DNA from: Methanoculleus chikugoensis
GTDB taxonomy: Archaea; Halobacteriota; Methanomicrobia; Methanomicrobiales; Methanoculleaceae
Reading direction: 5' to 3'
Length of the DNA stretch: 64,000 nt
Assembly (NCBI RefSeq): GCF_900095385.1
Contig: NZ_FMID01000024.1
Span: 1-64,000, forward strand
In this document: positions 26,955-36,436 of the stretch, in pieces
How the letters are laid out: every line of letters begins with the position of its first letter
Numbering within the stretch: the first letter of the stretch is position 1
Made by a program: the position numbers and the translations under genes
Notes under the pieces: model-generated
What the model saw: the letters and a program-made list of their open reading frames with translations, nothing else
Database searches by the model: none
What the model was told of the DNA's origin: nothing

Positions 26955-27821
26955 ATGACCTCGCTTGCAATCTTGGGCGTCGGAAAGGTGGGGGGCGAGA
27001 CGGCGTTCCTCTCCGCCGCGCTCGGTCTCGTAGACGAGATCGTCGTCTACGACGTATACGAGCCCCTCCTCCGGGCGCAGGTGCTCGACCTGCAGCACAC
27101 GGGTATCGACGTTGCGATCTCCACCGAAACGGCGGCGATACGGGATGCCGATATATTCGTCTTTGCGGCAGGCACCCCGAGGACACCGGATATCAAGACC
27201 CGGGCAGACCTCCTCGACGCCAATATACCGGTGGCGAAGCGGTGCAGCGAGTTCCTGCAGGGATTCCCCGGAATCGTCATCTCCGTCACGAACCCGATGG
27301 ACGCGAACAACTACGGCCTCTGGAAGATGATGGGCATCGACCGGCACCGGTGCATCGGTTTCGGCGGCCAGCTCGACAGCGCCCGGTTTGCCCGCTACCT
27401 CGATGAAGCGGGGAAACCGGGACCCGCATGGGTGCTCGGCGAGCATGGTGAGCACCAGGTGCCGCTCTTCTCGAAGACCGGGGCTGATCTCGGTATCGAG
27501 GAGCGGGAAGCAATCCTCTCCCGGATGCGTGGGGCGAGCATGGAGGTGATCCGCGGCAAAGGGGGGACGGTCTTCGGGCCCGCGTACCACGTCACCATGC
27601 TGATCCGGGCGATCCTCGACGACCGGCGCGAGGTGCTCCCCTGCTCGTGCGTGCTCGACGGCGAATACGGTCTTTCCGGCTGCTCCCTCGGCGTTCCCGC
27701 CCGGATAGGCCGCGAGGGCATCCTCGGCATCGAGGAGTGGGATCTCGATACCTGGGAGTCCGCAAGGATGGCGGAGGCGGGGGCGTTTGTCAGGGACCTC
27801 TGCAGGAGATTCGATGGCTGA
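26955..27821 (+). CDS. mdh: Malate dehydrogenase (lactate/malate dehydrogenase family)
   Basis: Interconverts malate and oxaloacetate with NAD(P)H. The 288-residue protein has the nucleotide-binding start SLAILGVGKVGGETAFLSA, the substrate-loop block AAGTPRTPDIKTRADLLDAN, and the catalytic His in LGEHGEHQVPLFS. Arginines in the loop suggest a dicarboxylic substrate, so malate is preferred to lactate; that choice is inference. It is a little short for the family (about 300-330). The stop overlaps the start of the polB gene by 8 bases. Confidence 0.9.
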   Translation: MTSLAILGVGKVGGETAFLSAALGLVDEIVVYDVYEPLLRAQVLDLQHTGIDVAISTETAAIRDADIFVFAAGTPRTPDIKTRADLLDANIPVAKRCSEFLQGFPGIVISVTNPMDANNYGLWKMMGIDRHRCIGFGGQLDSARFARYLDEAGKPGPAWVLGEHGEHQVPLFSKTGADLGIEEREAILSRMRGASMEVIRGKGGTVFGPAYHVTMLIRAILDDRREVLPCSCVLDGEYGLSGCSLGVPARIGREGILGIEEWDLDTWESARMAEAGAFVRDLCRRFDG

Positions 27822-30276
27822 CCGGGTGCTTGAGTCCGGCATGAGCGTTGCGACCGTCCTCGACGACTTCGGGAAGATGCGTGTCGGTATTCATCAGGTG
27901 GAGTACAGCGTCGGTGCCGATACCCCGGTCGTTCACATCTTCGGACGGGACGCATCCGGGAAGGCCACCCAGGTCCGGGTGACCGGTTTTCGGCCTTACT
28001 TCTACGTGCCTGCCGATCAGGTGGACGGCAGATCCCTCCCCCGGGAGATCGTCGACGTTGACCCGAATACAGACTACCGCTCTATCCAGGACGTTCCCCT
28101 CCGGCGGCTCTACACCCGGCGTCCCGGCGACGTCCGTGCCGTCCGCGATGACTTTAAGCAGCACTATGAGGCTGATATCCCGTTTACCACCCGTTTCATG
28201 ATAGACCGCGGCCTTACCGGCGGTGTCGAACTGCCGGCCGATGCTGTTGCATTACCCGATGGTGCCTTTGAGGTCGAGTACTCCGACCTCGCGCCGGCCG
28301 AGATCAAGGCTCCCGCCCGGACGTGCATCATGGATATCGAGTGCGTGGACGAGGAGGGGTTCCCCGAGCCCGAGCGCGACCCGATCATCTGCGTCACCTG
28401 CTGGGACTCGTTCGACGGCGACTACCTGACCCTCCTCTGGCAGCCCGGCGCGGCGGCGGGCGACGTGCCCGACCTCTCTGTCAACGAGCGGCACCGGGTC
28501 GTCCGGTACCCGGACGAGGCCTCGATGCTCCGCGGGCTCGTCGCCTACACGAGGGAGCGCGACCCGGATATCCTCTCGGGCTGGAACTTCGTGGAGTTCG
28601 ATATCCCCTACATCGTGAAGCGGATGGCAGCGCTTGGTCTCCCGGCCGAGGATCTTGCCCGTATCCCCGGGCAGACCGAGCGAAACGCCGTCCGTGGGCG
28701 TTCGATCTTCGATCTCCTCGGTGCCTACCGGAAGATGCACCAGGCGCAGAAGGAGTCTTATCGGCTCGACGCGGTCGCCGAAGAGGAACTCGGGGTGACG
28801 AAGGTCCGCTACACCGGGACGATCACCGAGCTCTGGCGGTCGGACCCGAAGCGGCTCGTGGAGTACAACTGCCGCGACGTCGAACTCTGCGTCGGGATCG
28901 ATCAAAAGAACAACATCATCGAGTTCTACCGGGAGATCGCCAGGTACGTCGGGTGCCCGCTCGACCGGACGCTGAACTCCTCGAACGTCATCGACATCTA
29001 CGTCCTGCGGAAGGCATCGGGAAGGTTTGTCCTCCCCTCCAAGGGCCTCGCCGCCGGGGACGAGTTCGAGGGGGCGACCGTCTTTGAGCCCGCGACGGGC
29101 CTCCGGGAGAACGTGGTGGTCCTCGACTTAAAGTCCCTCTATCCGATGGCGATGATGACGATCAACGCCTCGCCCGAGACGAAGAACCCGGACGGCGAAC
29201 TGCGGGCGCCGAACGGCGTCCGGTTCTCCCGGGAACCGGACGGGTTGACGCGGAGCATCATCGCCGAACTCCTCGAGGAACGGGACGAGCGAAAGCGCCT
29301 CCGAAACCTTTACCCCTTCGGGTCGCCGGAGTACGTCCTCTACGACCTCCAGCAGAACGTCCTGAAGGTGATCATGAACTCCTACTACGGGGTCTCGGGC
29401 TACACCCGGTTCAGGCTCTACGACCGCGAGATCGGGTCGGCCGTCACGTCGGTCGGCCGGGCGATCATCAGGCACACCCGGGACATCATCACCGGTCTCG
29501 GCTACACCGTCCTCTATGGCGATACCGACTCCTGTATGGTGCAGGTTCCGCCGGGGAACCTCGAAGAGACGATCGCCCGTGCGAGGGCAATCGAGGCGAA
29601 GCTGAACGCGAGTTACGGCGGCTTCGCGAAGACCGAGCTGAACGCCGATACGCACTACTTCTCCATCAAGTTCGAGAAGGTCTACCGCCGCTTCTTCCAG
29701 GCAGGCAAGAAGAAGCGCTACGCCGGGCACCTGGTCTGGAAGGAGGGCAAGGACGTCGACGAGGTGGACGTCGTCGGCTTTGAGATCCGGCGGAGCGACT
29801 CCCCGCAGATCACGCGGGGGGTGCAACGTGCCGTCATCGAGATGATCCTTCGCGGGGACGCGTTCAGCGACGTGCAAGCCTACCTGCGCGACGTTATCAG
29901 GAAGTACCGCCGGGGGGAGTACTCCCTCGACGAGGCCGGTATCCCCGGCGGTATCGGGAAGAACCTCGACAGTTACGAGAACGACGACGCCCACATCCGG
30001 GGCGCCAAGTACTCGAACGAGCATCTCGGAACCGACTTCAAGCGGGGCAGCAAGCCCAAACGGGTCTACATCAAGAACGTGACGGAGAAGTACCCGCGCA
30101 CAGACGTGGTCTGTTTCGAGTACGCCGACCAGGTGCCGCCGGAGTTCGTCGTCGACTGGGAGACGATGCTCGAGAAGACGCTCAAAGGCCCCATCTCACG
30201 GATCATCGAGCCGCTCGGGTGGGACTGGCACGACGTCGATCCCTCGCGGACGACGCTCTTTGATTTCGGGATGTGA
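27814..30276 (+). CDS. polB: DNA polymerase, family B
   Basis: Replicative or repair DNA polymerase of 820 residues. The 3'-5' exonuclease domain has the ExoI motif CIMDIECVDEEGFPEPERD. The polymerase motifs are A (VLDLKSLYPMAMMTINAS), B (MNSYYGVSGYTRFRLYD) and C (YGDTDSCMV), followed by KKKRYAGHLVW. No intein interrupts motif A or C. The ATG at 27814 lies inside the end of mdh; an alternative start 27 bases upstream adds nine residues. The pairing with mdh looks like simple proximity. Confidence 0.96.
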   Translation: MADRVLESGMSVATVLDDFGKMRVGIHQVEYSVGADTPVVHIFGRDASGKATQVRVTGFRPYFYVPADQVDGRSLPREIVDVDPNTDYRSIQDVPLRRLYTRRPGDVRAVRDDFKQHYEADIPFTTRFMIDRGLTGGVELPADAVALPDGAFEVEYSDLAPAEIKAPARTCIMDIECVDEEGFPEPERDPIICVTCWDSFDGDYLTLLWQPGAAAGDVPDLSVNERHRVVRYPDEASMLRGLVAYTRERDPDILSGWNFVEFDIPYIVKRMAALGLPAEDLARIPGQTERNAVRGRSIFDLLGAYRKMHQAQKESYRLDAVAEEELGVTKVRYTGTITELWRSDPKRLVEYNCRDVELCVGIDQKNNIIEFYREIARYVGCPLDRTLNSSNVIDIYVLRKASGRFVLPSKGLAAGDEFEGATVFEPATGLRENVVVLDLKSLYPMAMMTINASPETKNPDGELRAPNGVRFSREPDGLTRSIIAELLEERDERKRLRNLYPFGSPEYVLYDLQQNVLKVIMNSYYGVSGYTRFRLYDREIGSAVTSVGRAIIRHTRDIITGLGYTVLYGDTDSCMVQVPPGNLEETIARARAIEAKLNASYGGFAKTELNADTHYFSIKFEKVYRRFFQAGKKKRYAGHLVWKEGKDVDEVDVVGFEIRRSDSPQITRGVQRAVIEMILRGDAFSDVQAYLRDVIRKYRRGEYSLDEAGIPGGIGKNLDSYENDDAHIRGAKYSNEHLGTDFKRGSKPKRVYIKNVTEKYPRTDVVCFEYADQVPPEFVVDWETMLEKTLKGPISRIIEPLGWDWHDVDPSRTTLFDFGM

Positions 30277-30414
30277 CCTTCCCCGAACCGGCGATAGCGC
30301 GGCCCAGTCGGCCGGGGTTCTGCACCCCCGGTTCGTGCCGGCTCTCTCTACGCACGGAAAACGGCGTGAACACCCCGGTCCCGTGGCCCGGAGTTACCCT
30401 GCTTCTTCCCCCCT

Positions 30415-31065
30415 TTATACAAGTTCGAACTCCCTGGTGAGGTTGCGCCCATACCATATCCGGTACTTCCCGGGAGTAAGGGGGTCGTCGTGAATCCGAA
30501 TCTCATATGGGTGTACAGGACTTCCGCTCGCCTCTGCAGTATCCCACCAGTCTGTAGTGTTCCATCGCACCCGTTCCTCCGTCCAGCTGTATTTGAGATC
30601 TCCGGTTGCTCTTTCCTGAGCTGAGGTTCGATAGAGCGTCCAGTTTTGTCCTGGATTGAGGTAGCACCTTGCACATGGAGTACACCCGGCATCGCCGATG
30701 ATCTCCCATGTGCCTATATTGTTCCCCGGCGTGCCCTCGGATGCGTTCGTGACCCACTTATCGATCCGCCACGGGGACGGGTTGCTGAATTCCATCTGCT
30801 CATCGCCGCAGTTGACGATGCCGAACTCCACCACGTCCCCGATCCGGTAGACGTTCCTGTCCGTGAAGACGTAGACGCCGTCCACCGGCTCCCCCGGGCA
30901 GACCCCGGGCGGTCCGCAGAAGTCCTCGGGTACGGTGCAGGTCTCGCAGGGTTCCGGTGTCGGTTCCGGGGTGGCATTTACGGCGGTATCGGCCGGTCCC
31001 AGACACCCGGTGGTCGCGAGGACGGCGATGAGAACCACAACCCGGATGCACGGTCCGGCGTACAT
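30415..31065 (-). CDS. Putative lipoprotein with a Cys-rich linker
   Basis: A 216-residue exported protein. The signal peptide ends in a lipobox (LIAVLATTGC), followed by a Thr/Pro/Glu linker and cysteine pairs CETC and CGPPGVCPG. The mature part has a beta-rich look (GVYVFTDRNVYRIGDVVEFG, YEIRIHDDPLTPGKYRIWYG), as in small immunoglobulin-like or intracellular proteinase inhibitor-like folds, plus CTPCARC. The family is not recognised. A TATA-like box 20-28 bases upstream means the transcript is almost leaderless. Confidence 0.72.
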   Translation of the reverse strand: MYAGPCIRVVVLIAVLATTGCLGPADTAVNATPEPTPEPCETCTVPEDFCGPPGVCPGEPVDGVYVFTDRNVYRIGDVVEFGIVNCGDEQMEFSNPSPWRIDKWVTNASEGTPGNNIGTWEIIGDAGCTPCARCYLNPGQNWTLYRTSAQERATGDLKYSWTEERVRWNTTDWWDTAEASGSPVHPYEIRIHDDPLTPGKYRIWYGRNLTREFELV

Positions 31066-31085
31066 GGTTGAAAATCAATGTTCCG

Positions 31086-31094
31086 CTATATACC
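31086..31094 (-). promoter_or_regulatory. TATA-like box for the lipoprotein gene
   Basis: GGTATATAG on the minus strand, 21-29 bases before the ATG at 31065. The rest of the 31095-31413 gap shows no gene or clear structure. Confidence 0.5.
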
Positions 31095-31413
31095 TTTTCT
31101 GTGACATCCGTCTACACATCGGAGGTATCAGATCGACTCTTTCCCTGAAAACAGCCGTTACGAGACGGGAAGCGGAGCCGCGCGAATGATTGAAGAACCC
31201 GCCTGGCAGATGAGATCCCGATTCCCGGGCGGATCGTGGGCAAACACACTCACCCATGCGTATGAGCGTCATCTACCCCGCCTCGGGGTGCCGGGGCTCG
31301 CCGGAGCTGGACTGACCGCGAATGGGTGTTAAAATCCCAAAAATGCAACGCTCCCCCCTCCTGAGTAGAGGAACTGCCCAAACGTCGTTGTAAAATTGTA
31401 GTGAAGGGCCGCT

Positions 31414-31827
31414 TTACGCGAGACCCCTTCTCGCGCGCTCCTCTTCAAGGAACGCGCTTCTCTCGATGTTCTTCGCCCAGGCGATGCGGCCGCCGACGAT
31501 CTGCCAGTTGCCCATCTCCAGGACGTCGACCCCCTCGGGAACATCCGGGACGGCCGCCCCGCCGGGCACGACGAGGACAGCCCTGTCTGCTTTTCCGGCG
31601 CTTGCGGCAGCCTCGAGTGCCTGGACGGTGCCTGCCGGGACACTGGGGGTCATCTTCACGTTCACGAGCACCCGCTCCGTCCTGCCGGCGACCCGGCGGG
31701 AGAGCAGACCCTCAGGCTGCGCACTGCCGGCCGGAGACCATGCGAACTGCCACCCGTCCTGGGGAGAGAACCGCCGGGCGAGGGCTTTCTGGACATCAAG
31801 ATACGTAGAATCCTTTATGCCACCCAT
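31414..31827 (-). CDS. Hypothetical protein, 137 residues
   Basis: Family not recognised. The protein reads like one small alpha/beta domain: an N-terminal GIKDSTYLDVQKALARRF, a strand RVLVNVKMTPSV, a helix GTVQALEAAASAGKADRAV, then AVLVVPGGAAVPDVPEGVDV and a tail WAKNIERSAFLEEERARRG. The order of strand, helix and strand resembles restriction-endonuclease-like or NYN-like folds, but no catalytic residues can be named. Codon use is normal for the window. It stands alone. Confidence 0.6.
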   Translation of the reverse strand: MGGIKDSTYLDVQKALARRFSPQDGWQFAWSPAGSAQPEGLLSRRVAGRTERVLVNVKMTPSVPAGTVQALEAAASAGKADRAVLVVPGGAAVPDVPEGVDVLEMGNWQIVGGRIAWAKNIERSAFLEEERARRGLA

Positions 31828-32039
31828 ATCAATATCCTCTGCTTTACTCTATGGTCACGTTCGAATATAAGCATTATAGTTCTTCCTTCCCCTCATGTAT
31901 TCGATGGCGGTGCCGGCGGTTTCCCTTCTCCGGGACCGGTACGGGGCCGGGAACATACGTCTATCCGGGCGGCGTACCTGGAAAACACGGAGGAACACTT
32001 TTATCCTACCACCGGTATTATGCAGCGGGGTTTGTTAGC

Positions 32040-32672
32040 ATGGCAGAGGCAACGCAGAGAGAGGCCGGGGTTGTGGAAGCGTACGAGAATCTGGCCCGCC
32101 AGGTGCTGGATCGGCCGGAGAGCATTCCAAGTGCCATCCATTACCTCCTCCTGAAACTGGCGGAGACGCACCCGGGAGCGGTCTACTGGATCATCCGCAA
32201 GTTCTACCAGGAGTATCTCCGGCTCTACGTCTCCGATACCGGCTACATCGGGATCGCAGATCGGTATGAACCCGATCTGATGTACCCGGGCGACATCGTC
32301 CTCTACGTGGTGCCCGAGAGCCCGCAGCCGGACGACATCGTCCAGATCTCCTTCACCGACAAAGACGAGGTGAGCGTCTACGTCATCCACGCCCGGGTCG
32401 TCAGGTGCAACGACGACCGGTCGATACAGGTGGCGGACACCAGCACCGGAGAGGAGTACCGGGTCGTCGACTGGAACATCCTCGGTAAACTGGTCAAAGT
32501 CATCCCGTTCGGCTCCGGAGAGTGGCAGGAGCTCTTCACGGCGTCCGGCGTCCCGAAGGAGTGGGTGGCCACGTCGATCGAGGAGAACATTCGATCCGTC
32601 CAGGATTCGGAAGTCCCCGGGAAGGACGAGGCGCTCGCCGAGCTCAAGCGCCGCCTCGGGGATCTGGTGTAG
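32040..32672 (+). CDS. Conserved-looking hypothetical protein, 210 residues
   Basis: Family not recognised. The N-terminal half is helical (VVEAYENLARQVLDRPESIP, AIHYLLLKLAETHPGAVYWI). The middle is beta-rich (YEPDLMYPGDIVLYVVPE, DDIVQISFTDKDEVSVYVIH) and may be an OB- or SH3-like barrel. The C-terminus is a charged helix (DEALAELKRRLGDLV). There is no signal peptide. The ATG at 32040 is chosen because the longer frame from 31851 contains low-complexity sequence and a TTTTATCC promoter-like box at 31998-32006. Confidence 0.65.
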   Translation: MAEATQREAGVVEAYENLARQVLDRPESIPSAIHYLLLKLAETHPGAVYWIIRKFYQEYLRLYVSDTGYIGIADRYEPDLMYPGDIVLYVVPESPQPDDIVQISFTDKDEVSVYVIHARVVRCNDDRSIQVADTSTGEEYRVVDWNILGKLVKVIPFGSGEWQELFTASGVPKEWVATSIEENIRSVQDSEVPGKDEALAELKRRLGDLV

Positions 32673-32807
32673 CAGGAACGGTTCCAGGACGCGCTTTCTC
32701 CGGATTGCGGGCTTATCGGCCTTAATCTCGGCCGTGAGCACCACCGATCCGGTATCACCTTCCCTTTCGCGCGAAGATTTTTGAGGGGAGCACTCTATTC
32801 CTGGTGT

Positions 32808-33788
32808 ATGAAGCATCTGGCAGTGCTGATTATCGGCCTGCTGCTCATCCCGTCCGGAGTTCAGGCGCTCACCTTCCTCGGCGGGGATCAGCAGGTGATC
32901 GATACCCCCATCCCCGACGACGTGGTCGCCTCGGGCGGATCCGTGACCGTCAACGCCCCCGTAGACAGCCTGACGGTCGCCGGGGGTATGGTGACGGTGG
33001 ATGCGCCGGTCGCCGGCGACGTCATCGCCGCGGGAGGAACCCTGGTCATCAACGGCGATGTCGGCGGAAAGGTGCTTGCCGCCGGGGGCGATATCGAACT
33101 GAACGGGAACGCGACGAACGCCCTCATAACCGGAGGCACGGTCAGGATCGGGGAGAATGCCGTCATAGAGCGCGACGCGTTCATCTCGGCGGGAGAGGTC
33201 ACCAACGCAGGATCGGTTCTCCGCAACCTGACGGTATCGGGCGAGACGTTCAACAATCCCGGCACGGCCGGGAACGTGACGTTCGAAGAGTCGCCGGAGC
33301 CCGGAATGCTGCCCGACCTCTTCTCGGTGTTCTTTGCCGTCGGGTTCCTTATCCTCGGGCTTCTCCTCATCCGGGGGTTCCCCGACCTCTTTGCGGCGGT
33401 GGTCGGGCAGGTCGAGAAGAGCCCGGTTCTCCTGACGGTTCTCGGGTTCGTCGCGATCGTCGTATCGGCGATCATCCTCGTCATCATCGCGATCACGATC
33501 GTCGGCCTCCCCATCGCGCTCGTCGCAGGAATGCTCTTCATCATCGCCCTGATGCTCTCGTCGCTCTTTGTTGCATACGCCCTCGGGGACGTCATCGCCT
33601 CCCGGGCAGGATGGAGCCCGGGGCGTTCGTGGATCTTTGTCCTCGGGTTCGTGATCCTGCAGATCCTCATCTTCATCCCGCTGCTCGGGGCGATCGTTCA
33701 GATTATCGCGGTCAGTCTCGGTTACGGCGGGCTGCTCTACGCGCTCAGGGGCGCCTGTCCGTTCCGTGCCGGTGGTGGCGGGGCGTAG
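32808..33788 (+). CDS. Membrane protein with bactofilin-like polymer-forming repeats
   Basis: A 326-residue protein. After a signal peptide (HLAVLIIGLLLIPSGVQA) comes a run of short beta repeats of the type VxxPVxGDVIAAGGTLVINGDVGGKVLAAGGDIELNG, typical of right-handed beta-solenoids such as bactofilins. From about residue 175 there are four to five membrane helices, with FLILGLLLIRGFPDLFAAVV before a long hydrophobic stretch. The repeats would lie outside the cell. The ATG at 32808 is preferred to an earlier one at 32781. Its role is probably surface or shape related; that is inference. Confidence 0.78.
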   Translation: MKHLAVLIIGLLLIPSGVQALTFLGGDQQVIDTPIPDDVVASGGSVTVNAPVDSLTVAGGMVTVDAPVAGDVIAAGGTLVINGDVGGKVLAAGGDIELNGNATNALITGGTVRIGENAVIERDAFISAGEVTNAGSVLRNLTVSGETFNNPGTAGNVTFEESPEPGMLPDLFSVFFAVGFLILGLLLIRGFPDLFAAVVGQVEKSPVLLTVLGFVAIVVSAIILVIIAITIVGLPIALVAGMLFIIALMLSSLFVAYALGDVIASRAGWSPGRSWIFVLGFVILQILIFIPLLGAIVQIIAVSLGYGGLLYALRGACPFRAGGGGA

Positions 33789-33954
33789 TCTCTTTTTCGG
33801 CGGGGTTGCGGGGGCGCTCCCTTGCGCCCCGGCAGGGGATGTGTGGCCGTTAGCGACAAAGTTCTTGGTCTGTGGAAAGAACACGCATTCTCCTTCTCTA
33901 GGTTAGGAGCATCTCAATTGTGTGAATAACTAGAACAGTGAAAAGACGAGAGCA

Positions 33955-34216
33955 AAGCCCCATGCAGTGGACCGTGGGAATATCGCCATGGGGGAGGGGC
34001 TGACGGGGAGGGGGCGTGCCCCCTCCCCCGTCTCTACCTTGTACACGGACACCTGTGACTCCACCTCGCCCGGCCTCCGGCCTCCCCCCGCCGCCCCTCA
34101 GGGGCGGGGCAGTGCGTGGCGATAAGCGATGTTCCGATAGGAATGGAGTTCGAGCACCGCTGGGTGCGCAGTCCCTCGAAACCCGTACATGGGAGTTGTA
34201 ACTGACCATGCGGCTC
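33955..34216 (+). repeat. Dispersed GC-rich repeat, copy B (gap 33789-34280)
   Basis: Contains the CATGCAGTGGACCGTGGG start, TATCGCCA (33981), a GGGGAGGGGGC/GCCCCCTCCCCC hairpin, the CGGCCTCCGGCC hairpin (34071-34082), a CCGCCCC/GGGGCGG stem and TGGCGATA (34117). The mini-hairpin GCACC-gct-GGGTGC is at 34154-34167 in inverted direction. No gene is seen in this gap. Confidence 0.8.
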
Positions 34217-34280
34217 TCCCCCCTGAACAGGATTGCAAGACCCTTTTACCAAAACTCCGGCAGAAGCCTCTTCAGTGGAT

Positions 34281-35615
34281 CTACGCTATCTCCGTCCCCT
34301 CTCCCCCCGGACGCCCGACCGGCTCGATCCGCGTCCCCGGCAGGACGACCAGATTATAGGCGTCATGGTCGCGGTTGAACCGGACGAGAACCCCGTAGAG
34401 CCGGACGATATCGCCGTAGGGGAGACCTTCGAGCGCGTCGCGGTTCGCGCCGCGGAGGGTTGCCGGGACGACGGCGTAGGTGGGGTCTGCCGGCGTCCCG
34501 TCGCAGACCTTGTAGACCTTCGTCCGGTTATCGCCGAGATTCCCGGACATCAGCGCGGTGACGACGTTGATCTTTTTGTCGCGATGCCGGCGGAGGTGGG
34601 AGAGGCGGGCGAACTTCGCTCCCGGCGGGACGCGGTAAGCGTGCTGCTTTTTTGCATCTTTCCGCAGGAGCGCTGACGAATATTTGATATCGACGTTGAT
34701 GAACCGGTAGCCGTCTTTCCGCGCTGCAAGGCGCTCCATCAGCCGGGTCGGCCGGATATCGCCCTTCTGCTCGAACGTCCAGCACCGGACGGGATTGCAG
34801 GCGGTTCCCCGGATGAACGAGCAGGGGCTGTAGATCGCAAGGCCGCGCTCAGCGATCGCCCGCACGGTCTGCCGCATGGCGGTGGAGTTGGCGAGGTCGG
34901 CCGGCTCCACGACGACGATCGTCCCGTCGGGCGCGAGCCGGTCGGCGAGACCGGCGACGAGGTCGGCGCGCCGGTCGATATCGAGATGGCGGAATTCGTT
35001 CAGGACGTTCGAGAAGACCATGAGGTCAATCCGGTCGGGCAGGTCCGCGGCCTCGAGCGCCCCGATGTCGGCACGGATGGGTTTTTCCACCCGCACGGCG
35101 TTGCCTCGCGCCGCGGCGGCGGCCGGGACGAGGGCGTTGTAGGCCTCGAAGTGCTCCTCCGATTGCTCGACGGCATAGACCTCTGCGGAGCCGCTCCCGA
35201 GCCGCCCGAGGAGATCGATGACGGCGAGCGGCACCACTCCCGGCCCGGTGCCGAGATCGAGGATGCGCATATGAGGTTTTGCGAGCCCCTGATTGATGAT
35301 CTGCCAGAGGATGTGCTCGAACTGCACCAGATAGACCGGCGCGTGGTAGGCCAGGTAGCCGAGAACCTGGTAGGCCTTCCGGTAACTCACCCGTTTCTCT
35401 TTCCAGTACCGGCTCTTCTGGGCAAGGATGGCGTTACGCATCCGGTCGAGCACGACCGGGTCGTCCCACGCTTTCCCGGTCTTCTTCTCGATGTAGGACT
35501 CGACCAGACGCTGGATGTAGTCCGGTATCGCCGGCTCCTCAAAGAACGCAAGTTGCCACTCGCGTCCGGCATCGTCGACCGCTAACGGCCTTTCAACGCT
35601 ACCCCGCTCGCTCAT
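34281..35615 (-). CDS. Rsm22-like class I SAM-dependent methyltransferase
   Basis: A 444-residue protein of the family of mitochondrial small-ribosomal-subunit protein Rsm22 (METTL17). SAM motif I is MRILDLGTGPGVVPLAV (about residue 118), with later motifs DLMVFSNVLNEF and GTIVVVEPADLANS. A Cys set CSFIRGTACNPVRC follows and resembles the iron-sulfur site described in this family. The C-terminal domain (about residue 360 on) is a small beta-rich region. Involvement in ribosome assembly is inferred from the family. It is monocistronic. Confidence 0.85.
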   Translation of the reverse strand: MSERGSVERPLAVDDAGREWQLAFFEEPAIPDYIQRLVESYIEKKTGKAWDDPVVLDRMRNAILAQKSRYWKEKRVSYRKAYQVLGYLAYHAPVYLVQFEHILWQIINQGLAKPHMRILDLGTGPGVVPLAVIDLLGRLGSGSAEVYAVEQSEEHFEAYNALVPAAAAARGNAVRVEKPIRADIGALEAADLPDRIDLMVFSNVLNEFRHLDIDRRADLVAGLADRLAPDGTIVVVEPADLANSTAMRQTVRAIAERGLAIYSPCSFIRGTACNPVRCWTFEQKGDIRPTRLMERLAARKDGYRFINVDIKYSSALLRKDAKKQHAYRVPPGAKFARLSHLRRHRDKKINVVTALMSGNLGDNRTKVYKVCDGTPADPTYAVVPATLRGANRDALEGLPYGDIVRLYGVLVRFNRDHDAYNLVVLPGTRIEPVGRPGGEGTEIA

Positions 35616-35707
35616 GGCATACCAGCTCGGCAGGATGGGTTATACAGGTTGCGGGCGCCAATTGGTGCTCCAAGCCTTCCAGATTTTTTACACATTCCAT
35701 ACCGTTA

Positions 35708-35773
35708 TTTCGCGATCTTCGCGTGAGACCCACTCCCGGTCTCAAAATCCTTGGCTCACGCGAAGCCGCGAAG
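35708..35773. repeat. Long inverted repeat (family 2), second copy
   Basis: Left arm 35708-35727 (TTTCGCGATCTTCGCGTGAG) and right arm 35755-35773 (CTCACGCGAAGCCGCGAAG) share their sequence with the copy at 23552-23616. An outer repeat ATTTCGC/GCGAAAT (to 35787) can pair as well. It lies in the gap between the Rsm22-like gene and iorB. Confidence 0.7.
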
Positions 35774-35848
35774 GGGCATGCGAAATACCGGGGTGCAGTT
35801 GTCCGATTGTGGTGGGGATGAGCGGGGTTCCTCCGCCCCCCTCACCGT

Positions 35849-36436
35849 TCAGGGCGTGCCGGCGCCCTTCTCCCGCCCGAGCCGGAAGGCCGCGGTGTTG
35901 ACCTCGACGGTTTTTGGCGGCACGCACCGCCGCACCGCCTCCTCGAGGGTCGCGGGCCGGAGCGGGATATCGCCCGACGCCGCGCCGAGCATCACGATGT
36001 TCTGCGAGAGGATGCTTCCCGCCTCCTCTGCGAGGGCCGCGGCGTCGATGCAGGTGACGTCGAGGTCGGCGAGCGCGGCGAGGATGCTCTCCTCGTCGGG
36101 GACGTCGATGCCCTGCTGGTAGACCGACGTCGGGACGACCAGGTTCCGGTTCACGACAAGCCTCCCACCTGCCGGGAGGTAATGCCGGTAGCGGAGCGCT
36201 TCGAGGAGGTCGAAGGCGACGAGGAGATCGGCCGTCCCCGGCACGATCAGGGAGCCGTGCTTCCCGTCGATGCGGATGTGGCTCTCCACCGACCCGCCGC
36301 GCTGCGCCATCCCGTGGGTCTCGGCACTCCGGACGGTCCGGTTCTCGATGATGCAGGCCTCGCCGAGGACGTTCGAGGCGAGAACGGTTCCCTGGCCGCC
36401 GATACCGACTATCAGGACGTCGAACGAGGTTTTCAT
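35849..36436 (-). CDS. iorB: Indolepyruvate oxidoreductase, subunit beta
   Basis: The smaller subunit of indolepyruvate:ferredoxin oxidoreductase, which oxidises aryl pyruvates to aryl-acetyl-CoA. The 195-residue protein starts FDVLIVGIGGQGTVLASNVL, the gamma-domain signature of 2-oxoacid oxidoreductases, and has SAETHGMAQRGGSVESHIRI. The ATG at 36436 overlaps the iorA stop (ATGA), so the two are translationally coupled. The C-terminus AFRLGREKGAGTP is intact. Confidence 0.94.
   Translation of the reverse strand: MKTSFDVLIVGIGGQGTVLASNVLGEACIIENRTVRSAETHGMAQRGGSVESHIRIDGKHGSLIVPGTADLLVAFDLLEALRYRHYLPAGGRLVVNRNLVVPTSVYQQGIDVPDEESILAALADLDVTCIDAAALAEEAGSILSQNIVMLGAASGDIPLRPATLEEAVRRCVPPKTVEVNTAAFRLGREKGAGTP

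Noticed and set aside
32001-33884. 627-codon open frame on the minus strand
   Set aside because: Runs across two plus-strand genes with clear features (signal peptide, beta repeats) and their promoter gap.
33955-34216. Insertion sequence
   Set aside because: No transposase reading frame and no terminal inverted repeats with target duplication could be found in this or the other copies.
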